DNA of 64,000 nucleotides, taken from positions 124,001-188,000 of the forward strand of contig OZ025669.1 in the NCBI GenBank assembly GCA_964019335.1, written 5' to 3'. Position 1 is the first letter of the stretch, and every line of letters starts with the position of its first letter. Source of the stretch: Diplonema japonicum. Its lineage: Eukaryota; Euglenozoa; Diplonemea; Diplonemida; Diplonemidae. The position numbers were made by a program, and so were the translations under genes. Shown piece after piece: positions 42,070-50,678 of the stretch. The notes under the pieces were generated by a model. The model saw nothing but the letters and a program-made list of their open reading frames with translations, was not told where the DNA came from and ran no database searches.

Positions 42070-42162
42070 CTATCCCCTTTCAGCAGCGGGTTCTCCTCCT
42101 TTGGTGGTCTTGCCGGCCTTCTCCCCAGCCTGGCCGCTCTTTCTCTTCGTTCTCTCGCCCAT
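42070..42162 (-). CDS. Possible 30-residue basic peptide gene
   Basis: ATG at 42162 opens 30 codons (MGERTKRKSGQAGEKAGKTT...) ending in TAG at 42070. The composition (Lys, Gly, Glu, Ala) resembles HMG- or histone-tail-like sequence and is not a homopolymer artefact. A strong pyrimidine tract (TTTTTTCTTCTTCTTTTTTT) and an AAG lie upstream, and stem-loop R1 lies directly downstream. It may instead be the last exon of a larger gene or noncoding. No homologue recognised. Confidence 0.3.
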   Translation of the reverse strand: MGERTKRKSGQAGEKAGKTTKGGEPAAERG

Positions 42163-42693
42163 TGTCCTTTCAATGCCTCTAGGTCATGCTTGGTCTTCGG
42201 TGATGCAAAAAAAGAAGAAGAAAAAATCCCGCTGAGATTTCTTTTTTTTTCTCTCTTTTGAGTACCAAGGACGACGACGCATATAGGTAATAAACCGTCA
42301 ACGCGCAACTGTTCAGCATCAGCTACTTATTCACCGCCATTCCTTTTTTTTTTTCCGAAAGGAAAAAGGGGGCACATTCCATTCTTACTTTTAAAAAAAT
42401 CCATTTAAAAAAAAAAAAAAAAGACATTTAAAAAAGTCATTCAGAAAAAGCCAGCCTCCGAACTTCCATTCACCCCAAACATGTCTTGGCATGGACGAGC
42501 TCATTTAAGATACTGAAACAAAATTCGGAAAAAAAAAGGGGGGGGGGAAACCTAAATATTTAAGGTTGCGGATTCACGATTACCAACTTGTCCTGGGCCT
42601 CGGCCCGTCCTGTCGGGGACTTGTGAGTGCCTGCTGCGTCAGTGGAGGAAAACAACAACAACATAAAAAAAAAATAATAATAATAAAATATAT

Positions 42694-42756
42694 ATATATG
42701 AGTTAAAGGAGGCCGGTGTTGGCGGCGCCCTGCACAAGAACTGTCTACTTGATTAC
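42694..42756 (-). repeat. Stem-loop element copy R2
   Basis: Minus strand: AATCAAGTAGACAG lead, then CAGGGCGCCGCCAACACCGGC with a GCCG/CGGC stem, then CTCCTTTAACTCAT and an AT-rich run. An outer CCCTG/CAGGG pairing extends the structure. The fourteen-base box matches R1 in 13 positions. Confidence 0.5.
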
Positions 42757-42804
42757 AGGGGGCGCGCCGCGGCCGGAGTTGTAGCTTCTTCTGCGTTGAA
42801 AGAA

Positions 42805-42863
42805 GAGATGAGATAAAGGAGGTTCCTGTTTTGGAACGTCCCCCTTGTCTCTACTTATCTACC
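42805..42863 (-). repeat. Stem-loop element copy R3
   Basis: Minus strand: GATAAGTAGAGACAAGGGGG lead (close to R1 and R2), hairpin GTTCC-AAAACA-GGAAC, then CTCCTTTATCTCAT. It lies about 60 nt past the stop of the 99-residue gene at 42920 and may be in its 3' UTR. Confidence 0.5.
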
Positions 42864-42919
42864 CCTTTCTCCCTTCTGGGGCCTCGGCCTTTCTTTCTTT
42901 TTTGGCTGTGTTGCCTTTC

Positions 42920-43219
42920 TCAAAGTATCCTCTCTTTCTTCTTGCCACTTTCTGCCCAGTTTCTTAAGGTCCTTCTGTTCCATCCCAGACTCTTCTTCGC
43001 ACCTATGGTTCTAAGCGCGTGGTTCTTCTGGCTCTCCGCTGGGAAGATCCGCTTGCCTCTGACCTTCTTCTGTATGCGTGCTGTGTCCCACCCTTCTTGG
43101 ATTCTTTCCAGGAGGCCGTGGAAACTCCGCGCTTTCTTCTGTATCATGTCTAGATCACCCTTCTTCCCCGTGATCGGCTCGACGCCCAGCGTGTTCTCGA
43201 AGTCTAGTACGAGTTCCAT
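42920..43219 (-). CDS. Small basic protein of unknown function
   Basis: 99 residues from MELVLDFENTLGVEP to KKKERIL. It has a short acidic start, then a strongly basic body (KKARSFHGLLERIQEGW, KKVRGKRIFPAESQK, KKSLGWNRRTLRNW). No family recognised; nucleic-acid binding is suggested only by charge. The codon usage and the T13 tract with CCACA before the ATG fit the other genes. The two other frames stay open about 60 nt past the TGA, so a missed splice or a homopolymer length error could give a longer protein. Upstream is the kinase gene, 211 nt away. Confidence 0.5.
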   Translation of the reverse strand: MELVLDFENTLGVEPITGKKGDLDMIQKKARSFHGLLERIQEGWDTARIQKKVRGKRIFPAESQKNHALRTIGAKKSLGWNRRTLRNWAESGKKKERIL

Positions 43220-43430
43220 TGTGGAAAAAAAAAAAAAGTCAGTTGATACAGAAAAAAAAAAAATCTTTTTTTAAGAAAAGAAATTATGAAAAAAAAACTT
43301 TTTTTTTTAGTTGCACCTTCCTCTCTTTTTTTTTTCTCTTTTTTTTTTCCTCCCAACTTTTTTCCTTTTTATTTCATGGTGACAATTAAGAAATCTTCTC
43401 TGTCATCTTTTGCCTCCCCCCTCCTTTTTT

Positions 43431-44669
43431 TTAAAGAATCACAATATTCTGCTCCTTTCCGCTGATGGACAAAGACCATTCACGAAGTGAACAGGCAACG
43501 AGGGGGTCTTCAAGACTTGACGAAGGCGGGGGAGAATCAACAGGCGAAAGGCAACACTCCCCTCGAGTCCAGGGGTGGAGAGAGATCTCAAGCAGTGTCG
43601 CCCTCCGAGAAGCATCAGGCTCGATCAGCATCTGAAGCACCTCTGCAGGAAGAGGCCTGATAATACTGGGAATCCGGAAGGACCCCTCCTTAACCGCCCT
43701 CAAGACACCATGCAAATTCTCGCCAGAAAACGGAAGCGTAGAAGTTAGCATTACATACAACACAACGCCCAATGACCACATGTCTGACTGAAACCCATTG
43801 TACCCACCTCCTTTCTTTGGGAATACTATATCAGGTGCTACATAATTCGGTGTCCCACACCTGCTTGTCAGTTCCACTATTTTCCCGTCGCTTGTGTGCT
43901 CTTGGAAGCAGCTTAACCCGAAGTCTGCCACCTTCACGACCCCTTCATTGTCAATCATTATGTTCTCCGGCTTCAAATCCCTGTGAACCACCCCCATGCT
44001 GTGCACGTAATGCAGGCCTTTGCATATTTGTACAAAGTAACCCCTTGCGAGATCCTCCGGCATGCCTGCGTTGTAGTGTTTCAAGACCTTTTTAAGATCC
44101 TGTCCGTCTATAAATTCCATGACCATCCATATTCTATACGCTGATCTGTCGAGCTCTAGTTGGTAGAATCTGATAACGTTCTTGTGGTCCATGCGGGACA
44201 TTAAGGCGACCTCCTTGCTGAGCTTGTCCTGTCCCATGCGTTCTAGGCTTGCAGAGCAGAGCTTCTTAACGGCTACGACACGATCGTTTTCTCTGTCGGA
44301 TGCCTTGAAGACGATGCCGTACTGCCCACGGCCTATTTCTTTTATTAGCTTGTATCTTGAAGGGCTCAGCATGCGGAGCTTCGGGGGCAGCACCATGTCG
44401 TCGATGTCGGTTGAGCGTGTAATGGTGTCGTTGTGGGTCTTGTGGGTCAGGGAGTGGATCCACGCTGAATCGCTCATCTCGTTGCCGTCTGCCTGTCCAG
44501 TAGGGTTCGGTACTTCGTTGTCCACCTCGCTCTTCACGTTCCCAGCTGACATCCTGCTGCTCACCGTCTTCCCGCATTCCGTGCTTTCTTCAACTTCTTT
44601 TTTCACCTGCGAATTCTGGGGCCTTGCCCCCTGCGGTATCGATCCCTTCTTGCTTCCACAGCATCCCAT
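43431..44669 (-). CDS. Acylated CAMK/SnRK-like Ser/Thr protein kinase
   Basis: The 412-residue protein starts MGCCGSKKG: Gly2 fits N-myristoylation and Cys3/Cys4 palmitoylation, so membrane anchoring is expected. A Ser/Thr-rich linker of about 95 residues follows. The kinase domain (about 106-375) is complete: GRGQYG loop at 113-118, VAVKK with Lys135, HRDLKPEN, DFGLSC, a T-loop with TSRCGTPNYVAPDIV (Pro-Asp where most have Pro-Glu), and GGGYNGFQSDMWSLGVVLYVMLTSTLPF. This pattern is CAMK/SnRK3/AMPK-like. The short tail lacks a recognisable NAF or calmodulin-binding motif. The ATG at 44669 was chosen because it starts the acylation motif and follows AGAACACAG, although the frame is open further upstream. 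Confidence 0.92.
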   Translation of the reverse strand: MGCCGSKKGSIPQGARPQNSQVKKEVEESTECGKTVSSRMSAGNVKSEVDNEVPNPTGQADGNEMSDSAWIHSLTHKTHNDTITRSTDIDDMVLPPKLRMLSPSRYKLIKEIGRGQYGIVFKASDRENDRVVAVKKLCSASLERMGQDKLSKEVALMSRMDHKNVIRFYQLELDRSAYRIWMVMEFIDGQDLKKVLKHYNAGMPEDLARGYFVQICKGLHYVHSMGVVHRDLKPENIMIDNEGVVKVADFGLSCFQEHTSDGKIVELTSRCGTPNYVAPDIVFPKKGGGYNGFQSDMWSLGVVLYVMLTSTLPFSGENLHGVLRAVKEGSFRIPSIIRPLPAEVLQMLIEPDASRRATLLEISLHPWTRGECCLSPVDSPPPSSSLEDPLVACSLREWSLSISGKEQNIVIL

Positions 44670-44777
44670 GGTGCCCTGTGTTCTTTTATGTTGATGTTTG
44701 ATGGAGAAGAAAAAAGAGGAATATAAAAGAAAAAAAAAAGGAAACTCCAACCCCCCGCCCTTACACCGGTGTAATGC

Positions 44778-45086
44778 TCAGCACACGGAGCACCCTGTGC
44801 CGTGCTTCGCGTGGTGTTTCTCTGGTTTTAAGTAGTCCAGGAAGTCCTGGCCTTGCTTGCCGTCTGCTCCCTTCACGTTGACGTGCCCTGCGTGTACGTG
44901 CTTTTGTTTCGATGCCGACATGTGCCCCACGCCCACCCATCCCTTATCTTTGCCGGCTTTGCTTGCTACCTTCCGTGCTTGGCCGTTGTTACGTGGGTGT
45001 GGTTTGTGCCCGCTTATCTCATCCGCCTTCAGCTCTGTTTGTATATCGATGTCGCCTCCAGGGCCATTGAGGGAGGGCTGAGGCAT
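44778..45086 (-). CDS. Small His/Lys-rich protein with C-terminal Cys motif
   Basis: 102 residues, hydrophilic, with many Gly, Lys and His (HKPHPRNN, KQKHVHAGHVNVKG, KHHAKHGTG). It ends in GCSVC, where CSVC could be a CaaX-type prenylation box or, with the His cluster, a metal site. No family recognised. Its ATG is only 77 nt after the FAM50 stop, and its own stop lies 108 nt before the acylated kinase, so both neighbours of this gene in the array are close. Coding status rests on length, composition and position. Confidence 0.6.
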   Translation of the reverse strand: MPQPSLNGPGGDIDIQTELKADEISGHKPHPRNNGQARKVASKAGKDKGWVGVGHMSASKQKHVHAGHVNVKGADGKQGQDFLDYLKPEKHHAKHGTGCSVC

Positions 45087-45163
45087 ACCTCCAACCCCTT
45101 ACTGCGTGGTGTTTTGAAAAGAAAGGTTCCTAAATAAATATAAAGAAAACAAAAAGAAGATTT

Positions 45164-46018
45164 CTAAATCAAAGGAGCGGTAAAGACGGGGCGGGGGGCG
45201 TTGCATCTCATGCAGTTCTTCGGATGCTTTGATCCCCAGTTCAGGATCTTGCAGGAGGAACAGTGCCAGTCGCCTGTTTGACCAGATTTCCATGTTTTTC
45301 TGTAGTCTTTCGTAAGATCGAAGATGTCCCATTGTGCGGCTGGGGGGACGTCCTTATTCTTAGAGTACCACTTCCCATCGACGATGGCTGTGGTCTTCCG
45401 CCGCCCGCCTTCATCGACGACATTGTGAAACTCTGTGAGCTTCCCAGTACGGCCTTGGGCACCTGCGGCAAGGATGTCATAGAAGGTCATGGTGTGGGGG
45501 AGGATGAGGTCCTCCTTTACGAAGATAGCGTCGACTACCTTGCTGAGCTCCTTGTTCTCATCTGTTGACCTTTGTACGAACTTGCCGATGCTGTCGCCCT
45601 TGTTCACCACTGTAGTGTACTTCTTCCTTTCTGGGAAGAAGTTGTAGGCCACCTCGATCGGCTCCATCATTGTCCTTCGCTTCTTCTCTTCATATTCCAT
45701 CTCAAGCGCTTTCCTTTCCTCTTCCTCCTTCGCTGCTCTCTCTTTCGACTCCGCGCCGTACGTCTTCTTCTCCTCTACAGCCTCCCCTCCATCTTCGCCT
45801 TCGTCATCGAATGATAGCGTCTGCTTGTCTTCTTTCTTTCGTTTAGCCTTCGACCTCTTTTTGCTCGCTTTTTCCACAGCCTCTTTTTTCTCCAGCTCTT
45901 TGCGTTTCTTCGTAAACTCCTCTTTTGACACCAACCCTATCGTCGCCTGTACTAATTTATTCTCTGCTTCCGACTTTGCTGCCGCAAACTTGCTGTCCAA
46001 CCCCTCCTTCGGACCCAT
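45164..46018 (-). CDS. XAP5: XAP5/FAM50 protein with added RanBP2-like zinc finger
   Basis: Nuclear protein linked to spliceosome C complexes and, in algae and animals, to cilia gene expression. The 284-residue product has the family N terminus (ATIGLVSKEEF followed by Lys/Glu-rich helix and TLSFDDEGEDG), the central beta-grasp domain (PIEVAYNFF, KYTTVVNKGDSIGKFVQ, AIFVKEDLILPHTMTFYDIL) and the C-terminal signature KWYSKNKDVPPAAQWDIFD. Usual FAM50 proteins end about there. This one adds some 35 residues with GDWHCSSCKILNWG...NCMRCNAPRP, a RanBP2-type zinc finger (W-x-C-x2-C-x3-N-x8-C-x2-C; spacer two longer than usual). Such fingers bind GGU RNA or ubiquitin. The ATG at 46018 is the first sensible one. 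Confidence 0.92.
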   Translation of the reverse strand: MGPKEGLDSKFAAAKSEAENKLVQATIGLVSKEEFTKKRKELEKKEAVEKASKKRSKAKRKKEDKQTLSFDDEGEDGGEAVEEKKTYGAESKERAAKEEEERKALEMEYEEKKRRTMMEPIEVAYNFFPERKKYTTVVNKGDSIGKFVQRSTDENKELSKVVDAIFVKEDLILPHTMTFYDILAAGAQGRTGKLTEFHNVVDEGGRRKTTAIVDGKWYSKNKDVPPAAQWDIFDLTKDYRKTWKSGQTGDWHCSSCKILNWGSKHPKNCMRCNAPRPVFTAPLI

Positions 46019-46406
46019 TTTACCTAAAGGTGGCCTATGGTTGTTTTCAAAAGGCAACTGAAGGGACGAGGGGGAATCGGCGGTAAGATACAAAAAAGGG
46101 TCTCGGGGCATTTCTTTCTTCTTTTCCTGCACAATATTGCGGTGCAGGAAAAAGAAAAGGGAGGGGGGGGGGGGGGGGGAGGGAAACCAAATCGCTGCGG
46201 GTTTCTATTTAGCACGCTTGCTGCGCTTTGAGATGCGGCATCCCCTTCCCCTTGCTGCCCGATTCTGTTACAAGCACTGATTTGTGAGCACATGGGTCTA
46301 AAGGAGCACAGAAGTGGTCAAAGACGCCAGGCTGCCGAGTTTTTAATTTTCTTCTTCTTGACAAAAAAAATAACACACCACTGTGGGAGGGCGAGCGGGC
46401 TTCGTA
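46019..46406. other. Intergenic gap with G-run
   Basis: 388 nt with no gene seen. It has a long G run (about 46159-46179) interrupted once, and an inverted pair TTTTCCTGCAC / GTGCAGGAAAA around 46125-46150 which can form an 11-bp hairpin with a short loop. Confidence 0.5.
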
Positions 46407-47177
46407 TTACTTGGTGGTTTGTTGCTGTATCTGCCGTGACTGCGGTGTTTTTGTGTTACGAGTTTCTATTTCTTTCACATACGGTGTGGCTTCAACTTGG
46501 TTCCACAGCTTGACGTCGAGAGTAGTTCGGAAGCTAGGTCTGGCGTTGAAAGTATTAAGTGCAGAGGTGGCACGGTGGGTAGGGTCGTTGAGGGCCCCAT
46601 TGAAGGAGACCTTCTTCTTGCAGGAGTCACGGAGCTGGAGGGGGTCGTAGTCCGACTCGACGATTATGTCACGAAAAACACCCATCTTCGTGTTGCTCTC
46701 GTTGAGGAACGCTTGGAACTGGTCCCTTCTTCTTTTCTCCACAGTGCTTGACTTCTCAGACTCGACCTGCTCCGTGATGGCGTCCTGGATAGGGTAGAAC
46801 ACCTTTGACGACCACTCGTGGTGTAGCATATCGCGCTTCCTCGCCTCTCGTACCTCTGTGTTCGACATATAGGTGGCTGTGGACTCCATGATGTCCTCGT
46901 TCTCCTTGAATAAGTTTTCCAACCGTCTCTGGAAATCCAGTTCTTTCTGCTCTCTTTCTTCCTTCACCTTCTTTTCTATGTCCTTGCGTATCGCCTCCGT
47001 CTGTGCCAGTATCGCCGCCTCTCTGATTTGCTTCTTCACGGCAGCGTTCTCGGCAGCCATCTTTTTGATGTCCTGTCGACCCACTTCTTCCTTTCGTACT
47101 CTCTTCTTCTCCACCACCTCCCCTGCTTGAGCTACTTCCACGTACATGTCTACATCGTGGACCTTTATCCTGCCCAT
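46407..47177 (-). CDS. FAM228-like coiled-coil protein, possible flagellar component
   Basis: 256 residues. An N-terminal Lys/Glu-rich helix (about 25-110) is followed by a conserved-looking core: MLHHEWSSKVFYPIQDAI, RRRDQFQAFLNESNTKMGVFRDII, then SDYDPLQ. The order HxxWxxKVxxPIQ, a helix, VFxD and YDP resembles the FAM228 family, found in ciliated organisms; this is a memory-based match of moderate strength. The C terminus is basic, with FRTTLDVKLWNQVEATPYVKEIETR. The start at 47177 is chosen because CACCTCAG, preceded by pyrimidine tracts, ends two bases before it. The PIG-N stop is 122 nt upstream. Confidence 0.65.
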   Translation of the reverse strand: MGRIKVHDVDMYVEVAQAGEVVEKKRVRKEEVGRQDIKKMAAENAAVKKQIREAAILAQTEAIRKDIEKKVKEEREQKELDFQRRLENLFKENEDIMESTATYMSNTEVREARKRDMLHHEWSSKVFYPIQDAITEQVESEKSSTVEKRRRDQFQAFLNESNTKMGVFRDIIVESDYDPLQLRDSCKKKVSFNGALNDPTHRATSALNTFNARPSFRTTLDVKLWNQVEATPYVKEIETRNTKTPQSRQIQQQTTK

Positions 47178-47179
47178 CC

Positions 47180-47262
47180 CTGAGGTGCTTTTAAAGAATG
47201 ACAGGGCAACAGTTTGAAAGAAGGTTTTTGTTATATAACCCATCGAAACAAAAAAAGAAGAA
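47180..47262 (-). promoter_or_regulatory. Pyrimidine tract and splice acceptor ahead of FAM228-like gene
   Basis: The minus strand reads TTTTCTTCTTCTTTTTTTG and, further on, CCCTGTCATTC, then CACCTCAG with the AG at 47180, two bases before the ATG's leader. It is the clearest tract-plus-AG arrangement in a short gap (122 nt) of this window. Confidence 0.5.
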
Positions 47263-47299
47263 GAAAATGTCTCAAATTCGAAAAGAAAAAACGGGGTAT

Positions 47300-49978
47300 C
47301 TATTCTGTCTTTGGCGTCTCTCTGTGCCCGAGGTACACCTTTGCCAACCCCCAAAGGAGTGTCAGGATGATAGTCAGCAGATTCGTGATCACGAAGCAAC
47401 TGATGGAATGCCCTATTTGCTTCCACGAACCCGTGTTGCGCAGGGTCGTGAAGAAGAAGAAGGTGACCGTGTCTGAGAGAGCGACCGAAAGGGAGAAAAC
47501 GGAGAAGAACCCTCGAGAGGAGGTGGACATGGTGAGCACCGTGCACAGGATGGCAATAAGGGGAAGCCAGAGTTTGAAGATCAACAGTGCACCCATGATG
47601 GCCTTGTCGAAGTGGGTCTGCAACCTGTACACGGAAGGCAGATCGAAGGACGAGATGCTTGCTATGTTTCCTGTTGCGAAGAACCCGAAGTACACAAGGA
47701 ACATCAAAAACACACTGCACGATGCCATGTCTACACCATCGGAGGATCGTGTGTTGCTCTCTACTGTGACAAGCAGGCCCGCCAAGCACATGAAGAATAG
47801 CGGCTCGTACCCTACTGACAGCAGCACCATCGGAGGCTGCAGGCAGAGCAATCCAAACAGCAACCTATCCTTTCCGTTGTACGTCTGTGGCAAGTACAGC
47901 GACACCAACAACACGCACCATGCAGACAGCTGGTTCACCAAAGGCAAGCCATCGTTGCTTGTGTGCCTTATGTAGTCGCTGTACGCCACAATGCACGACG
48001 CAAGTAGGATCAGCACAATTGGTGCCACCAAAGACTGCCTCTCCTTGTACTTACAATACATCAGACCACAGATCCCCTGCAGGATGCCCGTGGGTGCTAC
48101 GATGAATAGGAAGTCTGATCCCACACATGGGAGGAGCGTGAAGATCCCGCAGCATAGTGACAAGACACCTACAAGGTACCGCTTCTGGAGTAGCATGTAC
48201 ATGCCTACTACCGCAAGCGGCATGGTGAATGCCTCTCTGTGGTGGAAGCCCAGAGCCACGGCAGCGACACATAGCAGTGCGCAGCAGAACCCCATCAACG
48301 ACCCTCCCTGCAGCACCTTACGGACGGAAGACCAGTTCTGTACAATGCATGGCATCAGATGGAAGGGTGCCAGCAAGTAGAAGGAGTCACGCACAGTCAT
48401 GCCCTGGGCATAGACGGCAGGGACCACCACCGCATAGCTGGCAACAAGGAGCGTTATTGCCCTTGCATTCAACACGACCTCATTGCCTGATACCATCGTC
48501 ATGCTGTACAGCCCCCACGTGATGTACGCAAAGCCCACAGCTGAGATCATGAGCATGTGGTCGTATGTGCGATAGTACGAGGAGCCCTCATGGAAGCGTC
48601 TGATCAGAGTCTCGCCATGCGTCATGACATGTTCGTAGTTGTTCTCAGACAACGCACTTTCCATTTCCCGCAATGCGGCATCGGCCGACTGCTGTCCAGG
48701 CCACGGAGAGAAAAAATACGACCTTCCTTCACGCAGGACCGCCGCACCCCTGACCCTCTCGGCAGCCTGCTGCACGTTGGTATACCAGGCATGGGCCCGC
48801 ACCACAGGGTCGTTGTCAAGGTACTCCACAGGAGTCACGCCTTCACTGTGCACGGGGAGGGGCGACGACATGAGGGATGCCAGCAGCATGGCCACGTCTG
48901 CGGGCTCCACGTCAAGCCTTGTGCGCGGGTCCCTTTGCCACTCTTCCTCAGTATACCGGTATTCCTCTTCCACAGTAGAAAAGGCCTCTTGCCAATATTT
49001 CACCGGCTCAAAGGACGGGTCTTGATTGGGCATTTTGCACTGCTTGTTCACTCCAGCGCCGTAAATAACGAGCGGCACACGTGTCTCTTCGGGCGAGCCG
49101 TCGCCATGCGAGCCCCTCTTCGTCATCCCGTGGTCTGCAGTTACAACGAACACAGTTCTGTCGTCGCCATAGAAGGCGGACACGGTGTCGGTGATGGTCT
49201 TGACGCACTGGTCGGCGTGGATGAGGGTTTCGAGGTATCCCTCGCCTTCTGTTCCGTAGCGGTGTCCTGCGGAGTCCATGCCGAGGAGGTGGAAGAAGAG
49301 GACAACACGGTTGGAGTTGAGTTGTGCGAGGCGCGTGGCGTTGGACACGGCAGTGCTGAAGAAATTACTCATATTAGCTGTGACCCATGAGTCAAGGTTT
49401 GCGGGCAGCTGCGAGAAATCGTTTATTTCCGACGGCGAGGCACGTGTCTCGACATGCGGGGAGTCTGCGAAGATGTTGACGATCTCAGGCGCACCCCACT
49501 GCCAGACGTAGGAAGCCTCCTTCCAAACAGTGTCGAAAGACATGTTAGGATTAGTTTGCCAGCCTGTGGTGACGGCACTGGGGTCTTCATAAAGACCTGC
49601 GATCAACGCCACGTGGCCAGGCCGGGACTCCGTCGGCACATGTGTATGCGTGACGCCCCAACAGCTGTCGCCCCTCTCCATGACCTGCCCCATGAACTCC
49701 ATTGTGTTCCCCTTGCTTCCACCCCCGTCCCTCTCTGCCACCATATCCCGCACCATACCCTTGAACACGGCATCTGCTGGTGCACCATCCAGCGTGATGA
49801 AGACCAACCGTTTTGCCAAAGGTGCCGCTTTGCTGTTGAACGGCCTCAACCCCCCTACATCTTGAATAGGGCTTCTGAAGTAAACGTCGAGCGCGCACAA
49901 CGTGTACAGCAGGTGATACACTACAGACACAATGAGGTAGCCAGTTGGCTTGTCCAGCAGTCCTCCAAAGTATCTCAT
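47300..49978 (-). CDS. PIGN: GPI ethanolamine phosphate transferase 1 (PIG-N/Mcd4)
   Basis: ER membrane enzyme that adds ethanolamine phosphate to the first mannose of GPI-anchor precursors. The 892-residue protein has one N-terminal membrane helix (YLIVSVVYHLLYTL), then the lumenal alkaline-phosphatase-like domain: LVFITLDGAPADA, THVPTESRPGHVALIAGLYEDPSA, LLGMDSAGHRYG, and TADHGMTKRGSHGDGSPEETRVPLV, with all metal and nucleophile motifs of the family. About a dozen membrane helices follow, as in PIG-N. No ER-retrieval motif is obvious. The leader upstream of the ATG at 49978 is A26 followed by CGAAAA, directly after a CTTCATCCCCAG acceptor-like site. The family call is strong. T. brucei is thought to lack this step, which argues mildly against a trypanosomatid. 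Confidence 0.94.
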   Translation of the reverse strand: MRYFGGLLDKPTGYLIVSVVYHLLYTLCALDVYFRSPIQDVGGLRPFNSKAAPLAKRLVFITLDGAPADAVFKGMVRDMVAERDGGGSKGNTMEFMGQVMERGDSCWGVTHTHVPTESRPGHVALIAGLYEDPSAVTTGWQTNPNMSFDTVWKEASYVWQWGAPEIVNIFADSPHVETRASPSEINDFSQLPANLDSWVTANMSNFFSTAVSNATRLAQLNSNRVVLFFHLLGMDSAGHRYGTEGEGYLETLIHADQCVKTITDTVSAFYGDDRTVFVVTADHGMTKRGSHGDGSPEETRVPLVIYGAGVNKQCKMPNQDPSFEPVKYWQEAFSTVEEEYRYTEEEWQRDPRTRLDVEPADVAMLLASLMSSPLPVHSEGVTPVEYLDNDPVVRAHAWYTNVQQAAERVRGAAVLREGRSYFFSPWPGQQSADAALREMESALSENNYEHVMTHGETLIRRFHEGSSYYRTYDHMLMISAVGFAYITWGLYSMTMVSGNEVVLNARAITLLVASYAVVVPAVYAQGMTVRDSFYLLAPFHLMPCIVQNWSSVRKVLQGGSLMGFCCALLCVAAVALGFHHREAFTMPLAVVGMYMLLQKRYLVGVLSLCCGIFTLLPCVGSDFLFIVAPTGILQGICGLMYCKYKERQSLVAPIVLILLASCIVAYSDYIRHTSNDGLPLVNQLSAWCVLLVSLYLPQTYNGKDRLLFGLLCLQPPMVLLSVGYEPLFFMCLAGLLVTVESNTRSSDGVDMASCSVFLMFLVYFGFFATGNIASISSFDLPSVYRLQTHFDKAIMGALLIFKLWLPLIAILCTVLTMSTSSRGFFSVFSLSVALSDTVTFFFFTTLRNTGSWKQIGHSISCFVITNLLTIILTLLWGLAKVYLGHRETPKTE

Positions 49979-50678
49979 TTTTCGTTTTTTTTTTTTTTTT
50001 TTTTTTTTTTCTGGGGATGAAGAAGAAAGGCCTGCTTTGCGTTTTTTGAGGGGGGAGAGGAAGATGCAAGGTAGCAATATCTAAAGAGCGTAGTTCGAGT
50101 ATTTAACAGGAGCAAAGAAACAAAGAAAGAAACGAGAGGTGGTGGTGGACAGCTTCGCAAAGTAAAAAAAAAAGACAAATGGGGAGGTGTCATGATTGTG
50201 GCTTGAGGGAAAATAACAACTTCAAAAAAAAAGGAGGCTTGTTGGCCTTGTCTGTGCATATATTTGCAGAGGAAAAGAAAAGTAAAGGAGCATAAGAAAA
50301 AAAGGGGGGGGTACTTGTAATTCGTGTGTAGCGTGTAGTACTAGAGGAAGAAAAACAAAAAAGAGAGAACTAAAAAATCAAGACCTTCTGGTCAACAGGG
50401 TGAAGCAGCTTGTTGGCCTTCGGTAAAAAAAAAGGGCGAGTTCCTGCTTTTATCTTTTAAATTTGTTTTTTTTTTTTTAAAATCTTTTTCTTTTCCGGAG
50501 TGCTTCCGAAAAGGCTCCCAAGAAAGGAGAGGGGGATAAACATCTTTCAAAACGAATAGATCTCAAAGAAAAAAAAAGGGGAGGGGGGAAAGGAAGAAAC
50601 CAGACCGAAAAGAAAGAAAAGAAAAGAAAAAAAAAACACGCATCCTTCCTTCGTGTAAAAATATTTAAATAAAAAGCC
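49979..50678. other. Low-complexity gap with poly(A) leader and acceptor site
   Basis: 700 nt without a gene. At 49985-50010 there is a T26 run (A26 on the sense strand), preceded in the sense direction by TTTCTTCTTCATCCCCAG at 50011-50028. The rest is A/G-rich low complexity, plausibly the 3' UTR of the STAND-TPR gene. Confidence 0.6.

Larger units (their letters stand above)
40121..42919. other. Low-complexity intergenic region with stem-loop repeat cluster
   Basis: 2.8 kb without a normal-sized gene. Homopolymers and G/C runs (for example 40723-40737 and 40927-40940) dominate from 40.1 to 41.9 kb. The part from 42.0 to 42.9 kb is richer in GC and holds three copies of a hairpin element, a possible 30-codon frame and several pyrimidine-tract CAG acceptor-like sites, listed separately. 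No tRNA recognised. Confidence 0.65.
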
